Positions 1-8,555 of a DNA stretch of 64,000 nucleotides are shown piece after piece (positions within the stretch are counted from its first letter, which is position 1; every line of letters starts with the position of its first letter). The position numbers and the translations under genes are program-made. The DNA comes from Brevibacterium ihuae. GTDB taxonomy: Bacteria; Actinomycetota; Actinomycetes; Actinomycetales; Brevibacteriaceae. The stretch spans positions 1,429,684 to 1,493,683 of the forward strand of contig NZ_FXWZ01000003.1 of the NCBI RefSeq assembly GCF_900184225.1, in the 5' to 3' direction. Under the pieces are notes generated by a model. That model was not told the origin of the DNA. It did not search any database and was given only the letters and a program-made list of their open reading frames with translations.

Positions 1-180
1 CTCGAGCACTTCGACGGCTGGACCGAGGACATCACCGGTGCCCGGACCTTCGAGGACCTGCCGGTCAACGCGCAGAAGTACGTCCTCGCGCTCGAGGAGA
101 TGTCCGGCTGCCGGATGTCGGTCATCGGCGTCGGACCGGACCGCGAGCAGTCGATCGTCCGCCACGACCTCCTCGACTGA
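1..180 (+). CDS. purA: Adenylosuccinate synthetase, C-terminal end (truncated by window edge)
   Basis: Only the last 59 codons are present, reading in frame from the first base to TGA. The visible residues contain [16 protein letters not shown] and, near the end, [15 protein letters not shown]. These match the conserved C-terminus of adenylosuccinate synthetase, where an IGVGPxRxxTI-type motif contributes to nucleotide binding. The enzyme joins IMP and aspartate using GTP in the branch leading to AMP, and acts in the cytosol. The gene would start outside the window. A second purine gene, purL, lies about 33 kb away on the other strand, so there is no purine operon here. Identification is by motif recall rather than alignment, but the pattern is distinctive. 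Confidence 0.93.
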   Translation, partial: LEHFDGWTEDITGARTFEDLPVNAQKYVLALEEMSGCRMSVIGVGPDREQSIVRHDLLD

Positions 181-220
181 GAGCCGGTTCACCCCCTCCC
201 ACCCTCCTGGACGCCCCACC

Positions 221-280
221 GTCGAGTGGTCATGTTCGGTCGAATACTCGCGAGTATTCGACCGAACATGACCACTCGAC
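221..280. repeat. 60-bp perfect palindrome, REP-like element copy 1
   Basis: Two 30-bp arms are exact reverse complements with no loop (axis between 250 and 251). The outer arm reads gtcgagtggtcatgttcggt. The same outer arm recurs at 32779-32840 in another intergenic region. Here it lies between purA and the downstream regulator, both on the plus strand. There is no T-run, so it is not a classical intrinsic terminator, although the transcript could form a very stable hairpin. I infer a dispersed REP/MITE-like element. Confidence 0.85.
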
Positions 281-340
281 GGCTTCGTCTCCCCGGTTCG
301 ACGGCTTCGTCTCCCCGGTTCGACGGCTTCGTCTCCCCGG
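278..340. repeat. Three tandem 22-bp repeats abutting the palindrome
   Basis: The unit gacggcttcgtctccccggttc occurs at 278-299 and 300-321, and in a 19-base third copy at 322-340. The first unit shares its GAC with the end of the palindrome. The unit is too short and lacks the spacers of a CRISPR array. It looks like slippage or a repeat-associated duplication. Confidence 0.85.
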
Positions 341-377
341 CGCCGCTCGGTGGCCCTTTCATGCGGAGTTCGGACAT

Positions 378-406
378 TTGCGGAGATACCCGCCGGTACA
401 TATGAT
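378..406 (+). promoter_or_regulatory. Candidate housekeeping promoter for the LuxR-type regulator pair
   Basis: TTGCGG at 378-383 and TATGAT at 401-406 are separated by 17 bases, a good match to a primary-sigma promoter in an otherwise GC-rich region. Transcription would start near 413, about 65 bases before the ATG at 480. The motif cggacatttg (371-380) overlaps the -35 box and recurs inverted upstream of the polysaccharide operon. Confidence 0.55.
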
Positions 407-479
407 GTAGGCCACATTTGAATGATGACCATCGACAGTCGGGCACCCCGTCACGTCGGCCCGGTGGGAGGAGGCGAGC

Positions 480-3266
480 ATGGCAGAGGTGCGGACCGCC
501 TGCAGCACCACGGCCGCCCACCGCCTCATCGGACGCGACGCACTCGTCGCCGAGGCGCGGGCCGCGCTCGCCGACGACTCGCTCGCCGGGGTCTTCGTCA
601 CCGGGGCCGAGGGGGCGGGCAAGTCGAGTCTCATCGAAGCCGTGCTCGACCCGGAGTACCAGGTCGAGATCGATCCGACCGCAGTCGACGGCGATGATGA
701 GCCGCCCGGTGCACCCGCCGTCGAGATCGTCCGGGTGGCCGGCAGCTCGATGCAGTCCGATCGTCCCTACGGGGTCCTCCGCCTCCTGCTCGCCGGCGCC
801 TGCGAGATGGCGCTCGCGGGTGATGCCGCAGCCGTCATCGTCGCCCTGCGTGACCGGCTGCGCGCTCCCGGCGGTGCGCGCCGACTCCGCCCGGTCGTCG
901 CGGTCGACAATGCTCACCTCGTCGATGCGCACTCGCTCTCCGCGCTCACCCAGCTCGTGATCCACGGGCACATCCGTCTCGTCATCGCTTCCGAGACCGC
1001 CGCCCCGCCGATCGATCTCGTCACCCGTCTGTGCGCCGCCGGCCGGCTCCACCGCATCGCCGTCACGGGGCTCACCCCCGACCAGACCAGGGAGCTGCTC
1101 GAACAGCGGCTCGGCGGTGCGGTGGCGTGCGGCTCCGTCGAAGAGGTCCACGAGTGCACGGAAGGCAACCCCCGGCTCGTCCTCGCTGCGCTCCACGGGC
1201 ACCGTGCCCGGCGGTCGATCGCCATCGACCACGGAGTGTTCACCTTCACCGACCGCACCGACCTCTCGACCCTCGGCCGCGATCACGTCGAGCAGCGGCT
1301 CGCCCGCGTCGCTCCGGACCTCCACCGCGTCCTGCGGATCGTCTGCCTCGCTCATGCCGTCCCCACCTCGCTCCTCGAGCGCCTCGTCCCGTGCAGCGAC
1401 ATCGATGCCCTCGTCGAATCCGGGCTGCTCACCGCCGACCAGTCCTTCGACCCGGTGCTCACCGCGCGGGACCGGGTGATGAGCCGTGTCGTGTCAGCGG
1501 TCGATCCCCCGGCGCAGTGCCGGGTGCTGTGGGAGGAGTGCTCGGAACGTCTTCCCTGGGGCGAGCTCGCGGGGGAGACTCTGCTCGGTTTCGCCGAATG
1601 GGCCGTGCGGGTGGGCGGCGAGGTCGATCCCTCGGTGCTCGCCCGGGCCGCCGCGGTGGCCGGCGACCTGGGACGCTGGACCACCGTGCTCGATCTCGCA
1701 GCGAATCCTCCGCCGAACGGTCTCGTCCACCCCGGACTGCTCATCGAGCACGCGCGTGCCCGGGTCGAGCTCGGCGATCGCGCGACGGCGCGCGAGCTCA
1801 CCGCCCAGGCCGAGGCGATCCTCCTCGCGACTGCCGACGGGGACCACGCGGACCGCGCCGACGGGGACCACGCGGATGCCGTCGATCCGATACCGGACGA
1901 TCGCGCCGCAGGGCACCCCGCAGCCGGGTCGCCGGACGACGTCCTCGGCCTGCTGCCTCGGCTGCGTGCCGTCGAGCTCGGTGCCCGCGAGGTCACCGAG
2001 ACGGCGGAGCCCGCGTGGCCGAGTGCCCACCTCGACGCCGCCGTGTCCGATGCGGGAAGAACCGTCATCGAGGTCGCCCGCACGAACTGGGAGCTGCGGT
2101 GCGGGCACTTCGCCGAGTCCGCCTCCCGCGCCGACCGGGTGCTCGCATCGGACCGGCTGCCCCCGGGGATCCGGACACGCACGCACGCCCTCCGCGGGCT
2201 CGCCCTCATCACGCTGGGGAGGCTCGACGAGGGGCTGCGGGACTGCGGCCGCGCGCTGCGCGTCGCGGAGCACCCGGAGGTGTCCCCGGCCGAGAGCTAC
2301 ATCGCCCGCGTCCATGCCCTCGCCGCGCTGAGCTTCGCCGGGATCTGGGAGCCGACAGGACACATCCTCCGGCCCGATTCGGTGTCCCATCTCCCGGTGC
2401 TCATCGCCCGGGCCCGCTGGTCGCTCAACGCCGGTGCGACCTCCGATGCGATCGAGGCGCTGCGCTGCATGCACGCCACGATGCGCGTCTCCGACCCGCT
2501 CGGCGGGCTCGGCGCGGTGATCGCAGGCCTGCGGTACGTGCTCCGCAGTGCGGGCCTTCCGGCCGACGCCGATCGCGTCCCGTCCGCCGGCGAGCGACCG
2601 GCCGTCTCGTGGCTCCTCGACCACGAAGCGGTCCGCCTCGAGCACCTCGCGGATGCGGTGCTCGATCCGGAGGATGCACGAGTGCGGCTCCGTGAGCTCG
2701 GGCTCGCCGCCCTCCGCACGGGAGCGGCGCTGCCGGCTGCGCGGTGCTTCGTCGACGCCGCGGTCCTCGGGGACGATTCCGCGGCCGTCGAGCTCGCCGG
2801 CGTGGCCGGCGGCATCGACGCGCTCTTCGGCTACTTCGTCCAGTGCTTCGCCGCGGGTTTCGGCGACGGCGACGTCCCGCTCCTCCTCGAGGCCGCGCGG
2901 TCTGCGGCCGATCTCAACGAGGTCGGCTGGTCACGGCAGATCGCCGAGGTCGCCCTCGCGCGCGCGCTCGACTCCGGCGAGCACGATCTCGCCCGCGAAT
3001 CCCGGCGAGTGCTCCGGAACAGCCGGCAGCGGCTCCTCGCCGGCTCCGCACCGAGCGCCGGACGCGCCGGCCTGAGCGACCTCGAGCGCCGGCTGGCGCG
3101 CGGTGCGGCCCGCGGCACCAGCAATGCCGAGCTCGGGCGGATGGCGCACCTGTCGCCCAAGACCGTCGAGTGGTACATGAGCCGGATCTATCGCAAGCTC
3201 CACGTCACCGATCGGAGCGCGCTCGGCGCCGCCCTCGGCATCACCGGGACGGAGGTGCGGCGATGA
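480..3266 (+). CDS. Large AAA-type ATPase / LuxR-family transcriptional regulator (first of a pair)
   Basis: This 928-residue protein begins at an ATG preceded by an aggagg ribosome site about five bases upstream. Residues near 41-49 form a Walker A loop (GAEGAGKSS), followed by a hydrophobic strand ending in DNAH that fits Walker B near 140. The middle is long, alanine- and leucine-rich, and helical as in MalT/LAL-type sensors. The last ~60 residues are a LuxR helix-turn-helix (SNAELGRMAHLSPKTVEWYM). Known LAL regulators bind a ligand and ATP, then activate adjacent operons; the ligand here is unknown. A short in-frame DNA repeat encodes GDHADRADGDHAD near residue 455. The stop overlaps the next gene's ATG, so the pair is co-transcribed. 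Regulation of the downstream polysaccharide operon is inferred from position. Confidence 0.85.
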   Translation: MAEVRTACSTTAAHRLIGRDALVAEARAALADDSLAGVFVTGAEGAGKSSLIEAVLDPEYQVEIDPTAVDGDDEPPGAPAVEIVRVAGSSMQSDRPYGVLRLLLAGACEMALAGDAAAVIVALRDRLRAPGGARRLRPVVAVDNAHLVDAHSLSALTQLVIHGHIRLVIASETAAPPIDLVTRLCAAGRLHRIAVTGLTPDQTRELLEQRLGGAVACGSVEEVHECTEGNPRLVLAALHGHRARRSIAIDHGVFTFTDRTDLSTLGRDHVEQRLARVAPDLHRVLRIVCLAHAVPTSLLERLVPCSDIDALVESGLLTADQSFDPVLTARDRVMSRVVSAVDPPAQCRVLWEECSERLPWGELAGETLLGFAEWAVRVGGEVDPSVLARAAAVAGDLGRWTTVLDLAANPPPNGLVHPGLLIEHARARVELGDRATARELTAQAEAILLATADGDHADRADGDHADAVDPIPDDRAAGHPAAGSPDDVLGLLPRLRAVELGAREVTETAEPAWPSAHLDAAVSDAGRTVIEVARTNWELRCGHFAESASRADRVLASDRLPPGIRTRTHALRGLALITLGRLDEGLRDCGRALRVAEHPEVSPAESYIARVHALAALSFAGIWEPTGHILRPDSVSHLPVLIARARWSLNAGATSDAIEALRCMHATMRVSDPLGGLGAVIAGLRYVLRSAGLPADADRVPSAGERPAVSWLLDHEAVRLEHLADAVLDPEDARVRLRELGLAALRTGAALPAARCFVDAAVLGDDSAAVELAGVAGGIDALFGYFVQCFAAGFGDGDVPLLLEAARSAADLNEVGWSRQIAEVALARALDSGEHDLARESRRVLRNSRQRLLAGSAPSAGRAGLSDLERRLARGAARGTSNAELGRMAHLSPKTVEWYMSRIYRKLHVTDRSALGAALGITGTEVRR

Positions 3267-5803
3267 CGGGACTCGCCGGCCGCGACGCGGAGTTCGACCT
3301 GCTCCGCGCGGCGCTCGAGACCTCTCCCGGTGGTGCCCTCGTCGAAGCGGAGAGCGGGGCCGGCAAGACCGCGCTCGTCACCGCCGTGTACGACGCGGAG
3401 GACGGTCCCAAGCACTGGATCGCCGCGGACCGCGTCCTCACCGCGCACCCCTACGGTGCGCTCGCGGCGATCCTCGACACCGCGGACCTCGCGACCGGTG
3501 ACCCGTTTCCGGGGCTCGATCGGGTCTTCGACCTCGCCGGGCAGGCGCGTCCGCTCGTGGTCGTCGACAATGCATGCTTCCTCGATCCGCCTTCGGCGCA
3601 GGCGATCGGGCACTACGCCTCGATCGGGGCGATCCGCCTGCTCATCTCGTCCCGGCTGCTCCCCCCACTCGTCCCGCAGTTCGTCGAACTCGTCTACAGC
3701 CTCGAGTTCGAACGCATCCGGCTCGCTCCGCTCGACGAGAGCGCGATCCGTGGGCTCATCGAACAGCGCCTCGGAGGGACGGTGTGCGGACACGTCCTCG
3801 GTGTGCTCGCCGTCCACGCGCGCGGCAATCCGGGCTCCCTCCTCGCGCTCGTCGACGCCGCCCGGCGCAACGGACACCTCATCGAGCACGACGGGGCATG
3901 GGTCCTGCGGGGCGCCCGCCTCGCGCTCGACGTGGTTGCGGTCGAGCTGTGCGCGGACGGCTTCGAGGTCCCTGCCGGTGATCTCCGCGACGCCCTCGTG
4001 CCGGTGGCGCTCGCCGGCCGCCTGCCGGTCTCCGCACTGCTCGCCACCGGGAGGGGGGACGCGACCGACCTGCTCGTGGAGGCCGGGACGCTCACCCTCG
4101 ACGCGGGGTCGGAGCCGACGGTGCACGTGACGCAGCCGCTCCTCGCCGCGATCCTGCGCGCCGGCATCTCTCCGCGTGCCCGGGCCCGACTGTTCCGGGA
4201 GTTCGCCGAGCACGTCGCGACTCCCGACCCCGCGGCGGAGTTCGCCGAGGCGTGGACCCGCTGGAGCCTCGAGAGCGGAGTGGAGTCGTCGTCCGAGCAT
4301 CGTCATGAGGTCGCGCGTCAGGCCCATCGCCGCGGGCGGTTCGCGCTCGCCACCCGGCTCGTCGAATCGCTCGAGCAGAACGACGCCGATTTCGCTCTCG
4401 CGCTCGCGCATCTCTACTGCGACGGCGGGAGGCCTCTCGAAGCGGTCGACATCGTCAGGCGGCTCCGCGACGATCTCACCGACGTCGGCCGGCTCCTCCA
4501 CGGTGCACTCACCGCACTCCGCGCGGAGCTCCTCCTCGGCGAGTCCGCCGTCGTCCTCGCGGAGCACCTCATCGGCTGGAGTGAGCGGATCCGATCCGCC
4601 GGGACCGGACCCTGGGCCGCCCCCGCCGCTGAGGTGATAACCGCGTTCGCGACGATGTTCGGCGAGGTGCCGGCCAAGCCCGACCTCGGCGACGCGGCCG
4701 CGGCCGGAGACCGCGCCGCGATGCCGCGCGTGCTCCGCTCCGCCCTCGACTTCATCACCGCAGTCGCCGCCGTCGGCCGCTGCGACTCCGAACAGGCGGC
4801 CGCCCTCTTCGACCGCATCGACGTCGGCGGCTGGGAGTGCTTCCGGGTTCCGGGGTTCGTCTGGACGCTCCGGGCTGAGACACTCGGGCGGCTGGGCCGC
4901 TACACCGAGCTCGACGCCGCGCTGTCGGACCGGTGGGTGGGGGACCTCGATGCGGCGGCCAACGGATCCGGAGCGCTCGACATCATCCGTGCGCGGCGCG
5001 CGCTCGCCGCCGCCGACCCGCGCGCCGCGCGCGCCGCGCTGCGCTCGGCCGTCGCCGTCCTCGAGGAGTCCGACCCGTGCCAGCTGCTCGCGGCCGCCCT
5101 CGCAGCCTCGGCATATGCGGCGGCCGTCGACGACGATCGCGACGCGGTGAAGGAATTCTCCCGCCGGTTCGAACGCTGTTCTTCCAGCGGGGCGCGCCGC
5201 CAGTGGCTGCTCGCCCGGGTCGAGCTCGACGTCGCGCTGTCGATGGCCGAGGTCGCCCCGGTCGACGCCGGCGAGCTGCTCGCCCTCGCCGACGTCGCGC
5301 TGCTCTCCGGCAGCCGTGACATCGAGTGCCGGATCCTCCTGCTCGCCGCCGGCTGCGGCGCGCTCGAGGACACGGCGCGGATGCGCGCGTTCGCCGGAGC
5401 CACCGATCCCGCCGCGGTCCTCCTCGCGCGGCTCGGGGAAGCGCTCGAGGAGGGGAGCCCGCAGGAGCTCGAGGACCTCGCCGGCGAGCTGTGGAACACC
5501 CATCCGCTCACCGCGATCGCATGCCGTCGGGTGGCCCGCGAGATGGATCCGCTGCCTCTCCCGAGCGATCTCTCCGACCAGGCGCTCACGGTGTCGGTGC
5601 GGGCCGACGACCGGGCGCTCGCGTGCCTGAGCCGCCGGGAGCACGAGGTGCGCGACCGCGTGCTCGCCGGGCTGTCGAACGCGGAGATCGCCGAGGAGCT
5701 GCAGCTCTCCGTGCGGACCGTCGAGGGCCATGTCTACCGGCTGCTGCGGAAGCTCGGACTCCGCAAGCGCACCGAGCTCCCCTCCGTCTCCTCCCGCGAC
5801 TGA
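3263..5803 (+). CDS. Large AAA-type ATPase / LuxR-family transcriptional regulator (second of a pair)
   Basis: The ATG at 3263 overlaps the stop of the preceding regulator (ATGA), giving an 846-residue product. The frame stays open upstream, but that stretch lies inside the previous gene. Residues 28-37 are a Walker A loop (EAESGAGKTA, Lys35), with VVVDNA as probable Walker B near 100. A long helical region follows. The C-terminus carries a textbook LuxR HTH (LSRREHEVRDRVLAGLSN onward, then VRTVEGHVYRLLRKL). The architecture repeats that of the first regulator, including the EQRLGG and HxxGNP segments after the ATPase core, so the two arose by duplication. Two overlapping LAL-type genes may act together or as a heteromer. 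Their target is not shown by the sequence; the polysaccharide operon about 200 bases downstream is the obvious candidate. Confidence 0.84.
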   Translation: MTGLAGRDAEFDLLRAALETSPGGALVEAESGAGKTALVTAVYDAEDGPKHWIAADRVLTAHPYGALAAILDTADLATGDPFPGLDRVFDLAGQARPLVVVDNACFLDPPSAQAIGHYASIGAIRLLISSRLLPPLVPQFVELVYSLEFERIRLAPLDESAIRGLIEQRLGGTVCGHVLGVLAVHARGNPGSLLALVDAARRNGHLIEHDGAWVLRGARLALDVVAVELCADGFEVPAGDLRDALVPVALAGRLPVSALLATGRGDATDLLVEAGTLTLDAGSEPTVHVTQPLLAAILRAGISPRARARLFREFAEHVATPDPAAEFAEAWTRWSLESGVESSSEHRHEVARQAHRRGRFALATRLVESLEQNDADFALALAHLYCDGGRPLEAVDIVRRLRDDLTDVGRLLHGALTALRAELLLGESAVVLAEHLIGWSERIRSAGTGPWAAPAAEVITAFATMFGEVPAKPDLGDAAAAGDRAAMPRVLRSALDFITAVAAVGRCDSEQAAALFDRIDVGGWECFRVPGFVWTLRAETLGRLGRYTELDAALSDRWVGDLDAAANGSGALDIIRARRALAAADPRAARAALRSAVAVLEESDPCQLLAAALAASAYAAAVDDDRDAVKEFSRRFERCSSSGARRQWLLARVELDVALSMAEVAPVDAGELLALADVALLSGSRDIECRILLLAAGCGALEDTARMRAFAGATDPAAVLLARLGEALEEGSPQELEDLAGELWNTHPLTAIACRRVAREMDPLPLPSDLSDQALTVSVRADDRALACLSRREHEVRDRVLAGLSNAEIAEELQLSVRTVEGHVYRLLRKLGLRKRTELPSVSSRD

Positions 5804-5869
5804 GCGGCCCCCGCGCACAGCCGAGCGGCTGCACCTCCCGCTTCCGAACGGCCCGTACGCACCCGTTCT

Positions 5870-5940
5870 GCGTAGTTACCTTCTCGTACCCGAACTACTC
5901 GATTCAGTAGTCCAGGACTCAAATGTCCGGTTCGCGTAGT
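5870..5940. promoter_or_regulatory. Repeat-rich leader upstream of the polysaccharide operon (possible activator sites)
   Basis: The gap between the second regulator (stop 5803) and the sugar transferase is locally less GC-rich. It carries three boxes ending in GTAGT: gcgtagt at 5870, cagtagt at 5905 and gcgtagt at 5934. There is also an inverted pair actact/agtagt (5894-5899 and 5906-5911). The sequence caaatgtccg (5920-5929) is the reverse complement of cggacatttg found at the regulator promoter (371-380). No convincing -35/-10 pair was identified. Operator function is inferred from the repeats. Confidence 0.35.
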
Positions 5941-6177
5941 ACTGATCTGGCACGATGAATTGGTCCCAGCGCGGACAAGGCTCCCCTGTCCCCACATTCG
6001 AGCCGGAGGTTCCCCATCGCTGCTTTCGACCTCGGATACGACCCCCTCGGCACCCGCCGACCATCCCCCCGACCCGGCTCTCGGCGCCCCACGGCGCCGG
6101 TCGGCCGGGCGTCGGCGATCACCCGCACCCGTGCGGCGGTCGTCATCTCCTCCCTCTGCCTCGGGCTCGTCACCACC

Positions 6178-7413
6178 GTGCTCATCGCCCTGACCAGCCG
6201 CACGCCGGCGACGGTCGTGCTGTGGGGCGGCGGCTTCCTCGTACTGCTCCTCACCCTCGGCGGGACGCAGATCCGCCGCGGGATCGGCGGGGCGTTCCGG
6301 CCACCGGTCATGGCCGGTACCGTCACCGCCGCCCTCGGCTTCGCCTTCCTCGGCGTGCAGCCGCTGTCCGAGACGGTCGGATTCGCCGACATCCCCTCCC
6401 TCGTCAACGGCCTCATCCTCCTCGTGCTCGTCATCGGGCTCGCCCGGTCGGCGATCGCGATCCTCCTCAAGCCCCGCGTCGCCCTCGTCGTCGACGAGTC
6501 CGGGCCCCGCGACTCGGCGCAGTCGGCATCGCCCACGGTCGTCGTCGCGCTCGGCGCGGACCTGCGCCAGGACCCGGGAGCGGTCGCCGCCGCGGTCGTG
6601 CCTGTCGTCGAGGACAACGACATCACCCACGTCGAGATCGGCTGCGAGATCGATCCCGAGGCGGCCACCGAGCTGAGCTGGCGGCTGCGCAGGCGGCGGG
6701 TTCCCGTGGCGCTCCGGCTCGGCACGACGGCGCTGAGCGCCGGCCGGGCGCACGTGATCTCCCACCCCGGCCGGCCCGCTCTCGTCGTCGAGCCCCCGGA
6801 GCCGTCGCTCGCAGTGCGCGGCGCCAAGCGCGCCTTCGACATCGTCGTCGCCGCCGCGCTCGTCCTCGTCCTCTCCCCGGTGATGATCGCGGTGGCGCTC
6901 GCCATCGTCATCACCATGCCCGGCCCCGTGCTCTTCTTCCAGGAGCGGATCGGCAAGGACGGCGTGCCCTTCCGCATCATGAAGTTCCGCTCGATGATCG
7001 TTGATGCCGACGCCGCACTCGCCCGCCTCCTCGCCGAGCAGCAGACCGACGGCACCCCGCTGTTCAAGGTCGCGAACGACCCGCGCATCACCCGCCTCGG
7101 CGCGTTCCTCCGGCGCTACTCGCTCGATGAGCTCCCCCAGCTGTTCAACGTCCTCGGCGGCAGCATGAGTCTCGTCGGTCCGCGCCCCCAGCGGGCCGAG
7201 GAGGTCGCCCTCTACACCGGCACCGCCGACCACCGCCTGGGCGTGCTGCCCGGGATGACCGGTCTGTGGCAGGTGAGCGGCCGCTCCGACCTGTCGTGGG
7301 AGCAGGCGCAGGAGCTCGACGTCTACTACGCGCACAACTGGTCGCTCGGCTTCGACCTCGTCATCCTGTGCCGCACCTTCAACGCAGTGGTGCGTGCAGC
7401 CGGGGCGGTCTGA
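6178..7413 (+). CDS. Polyprenyl-phosphate sugar phosphotransferase priming exopolysaccharide synthesis (5' end uncertain)
   Basis: The C-terminal half is a bacterial sugar transferase domain: a membrane helix, then PGPVLFFQERIGKDGVPF, MKFRSM, DPRITRLGAFLRRYSLDELPQ and GPRPQR. Such enzymes load the first sugar phosphate onto undecaprenyl phosphate at the inner membrane face. The N-terminal half has about four membrane segments. The first conventional in-frame start is the GTG at 6178, but it falls inside the first membrane segment, and the frame is open back to a TGA at 5956-5958 without ATG, GTG or TTG. Either an unusual start is used (ATC at 6016 follows a ggagg at 6005-6009), or one C in the run 6012-6015 is extra: deleting it joins an ATG at 5955 to this frame. 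The stop overlaps the next ATG by one base. Confidence 0.85.
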   Translation: MLIALTSRTPATVVLWGGGFLVLLLTLGGTQIRRGIGGAFRPPVMAGTVTAALGFAFLGVQPLSETVGFADIPSLVNGLILLVLVIGLARSAIAILLKPRVALVVDESGPRDSAQSASPTVVVALGADLRQDPGAVAAAVVPVVEDNDITHVEIGCEIDPEAATELSWRLRRRRVPVALRLGTTALSAGRAHVISHPGRPALVVEPPEPSLAVRGAKRAFDIVVAAALVLVLSPVMIAVALAIVITMPGPVLFFQERIGKDGVPFRIMKFRSMIVDADAALARLLAEQQTDGTPLFKVANDPRITRLGAFLRRYSLDELPQLFNVLGGSMSLVGPRPQRAEEVALYTGTADHRLGVLPGMTGLWQVSGRSDLSWEQAQELDVYYAHNWSLGFDLVILCRTFNAVVRAAGAV

Positions 7414-8555
7414 TGGCGCGGCTCCGTGCTGTGCATCTCGTGCACAGCACCGATCTCGGGGGAGTGGAGACCGCAGCCGCGCGACTGCAGAGCGCGCTGC
7501 GGGGCGATCCCGACCTCGACTACCGGCTGTGGGCGCTCGCCGACACCGCTCCCCGCGGTGCGCGGGCCTTCGATCCCGATCTCACCGCGGGCGGGCTCGA
7601 CTCGCCCCGTGCCCTCGCCCGGTGCGTCAGCGCACTCCGCACCGACCAGCCCGAGGTGCTCATCACCTCCCTGTGGCGCTCCTCGCTCGTCGGACTCGCG
7701 GCGAACCTCCCCGCCGCGCGCACCGCATGGGCGGTCTACCTCCACAACACGCGCTGGACCAACCGCCTCGACGCCCTCGTGCATCGTCTCGCCCTGCCGC
7801 GCGCGGCGGGGATCCTCGCTGACTCCGATTCCGCCCGCCGTGCTCTCGTGCCCGCGCGGCTGCAGGGCCGCACCGCCGTCGTCCGGCCGGTCGCCGCGCC
7901 GCTCGACGTACCGCACCCGGCGCCCCTGGGGTCCCCGGTGCGGCTCCTCTTCTGGGGGCGGCTCGCCCGGCAGAAGCGGCTCGACCGCACCGTCGACCTG
8001 CTCGCGCTGCTCGACGCGCGGCGTCCGGGCGGATTCGCCCTCGATCTCGTCGGCCCCGACCACGGGGAATGGGATCCGCTGCGCGAGCGCGCCCGACAGC
8101 TCGGCGTCGCCGAGCGCATCACGTGGCACGGTCCGCTCGACCGGGCGGAGCTCGCCCGCCAGGTGGGCACCGGTCATCTGTTCGTCCAGCTGAGCGACCA
8201 CGAGGGGCTCGGGATGTCGGCCACCGAGGCGTCCGCGGTCGGTCTCGTGCCCGTCGTCACCCCGGTCGGCGACGTCGGGACGACGACCCGCGACGGGCAC
8301 GGCGCGATCCACGTCGGGCGCGTCGCAGGGGACCGGGTGCACGTCACCGAGGCCGACCTCCACCGCGCCGCGGACCGGATCACCGACCTCGTCGACGATC
8401 CCGCGGCGTTCGGCTCCGCCCGCGCCCGGGCCCGCGCGATCCGCGTCCCCGATTTCGTCCGGGACTTCCGGAGCGCCGTGCTCGACCTCGGCGAGGCGCG
8501 GTCCGCCACCGGAGCGCACGGTCGCCGATCCCTCCGGGAGTCCTCGTGCGCGTGA
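7413..8555 (+). CDS. Glycosyltransferase family 4 (GT-B fold)
   Basis: The start is the ATG sharing one base with the previous stop; it gives MARLRAVHLVHSTDLGGVE, the typical N-terminus of GT4 enzymes with the GG loop of the first Rossmann fold. The 380-residue protein has the C-terminal donor-binding domain: LLFWGRLARQKRLDR, an FVQLSDHEGLGMSATEA motif (equivalent to the EGxxxxxxEA retaining-transferase signature) and a final regulatory helix. It should transfer an activated sugar to the lipid-linked oligosaccharide on the cytosolic side. The sugar specificity cannot be read from the sequence. It sits within an overlapping operon with the priming transferase, polymerase and flippase, so a repeat-unit assembly role is secure even though its order of action is not. 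Confidence 0.85.
   Translation: MARLRAVHLVHSTDLGGVETAAARLQSALRGDPDLDYRLWALADTAPRGARAFDPDLTAGGLDSPRALARCVSALRTDQPEVLITSLWRSSLVGLAANLPAARTAWAVYLHNTRWTNRLDALVHRLALPRAAGILADSDSARRALVPARLQGRTAVVRPVAAPLDVPHPAPLGSPVRLLFWGRLARQKRLDRTVDLLALLDARRPGGFALDLVGPDHGEWDPLRERARQLGVAERITWHGPLDRAELARQVGTGHLFVQLSDHEGLGMSATEASAVGLVPVVTPVGDVGTTTRDGHGAIHVGRVAGDRVHVTEADLHRAADRITDLVDDPAAFGSARARARAIRVPDFVRDFRSAVLDLGEARSATGAHGRRSLRESSCA

Noticed and set aside
278..340. The three 22-bp repeats as a CRISPR array
   Set aside because: The units are directly tandem with no spacers and no cas genes are nearby.
189..1355. A 388-codon open frame on the minus strand over the first LuxR-type gene
   Set aside because: It is antisense to a gene with clear Walker A and HTH motifs, lacks recognisable domains and is rich in Asp/Gly/Arg as expected from mirrored GC-rich codons.
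1801..1880. The GDHAD repeat in the first regulator as a mobile or regulatory repeat
   Set aside because: It is a two-unit in-frame duplication within a low-complexity linker and needs no special explanation.
3188..5818. An 876-codon minus-strand frame over the second regulator
   Set aside because: No ribosome site or domain. Long antisense frames are common at ~70% GC; the plus-strand gene has intact P-loop and LuxR HTH motifs.
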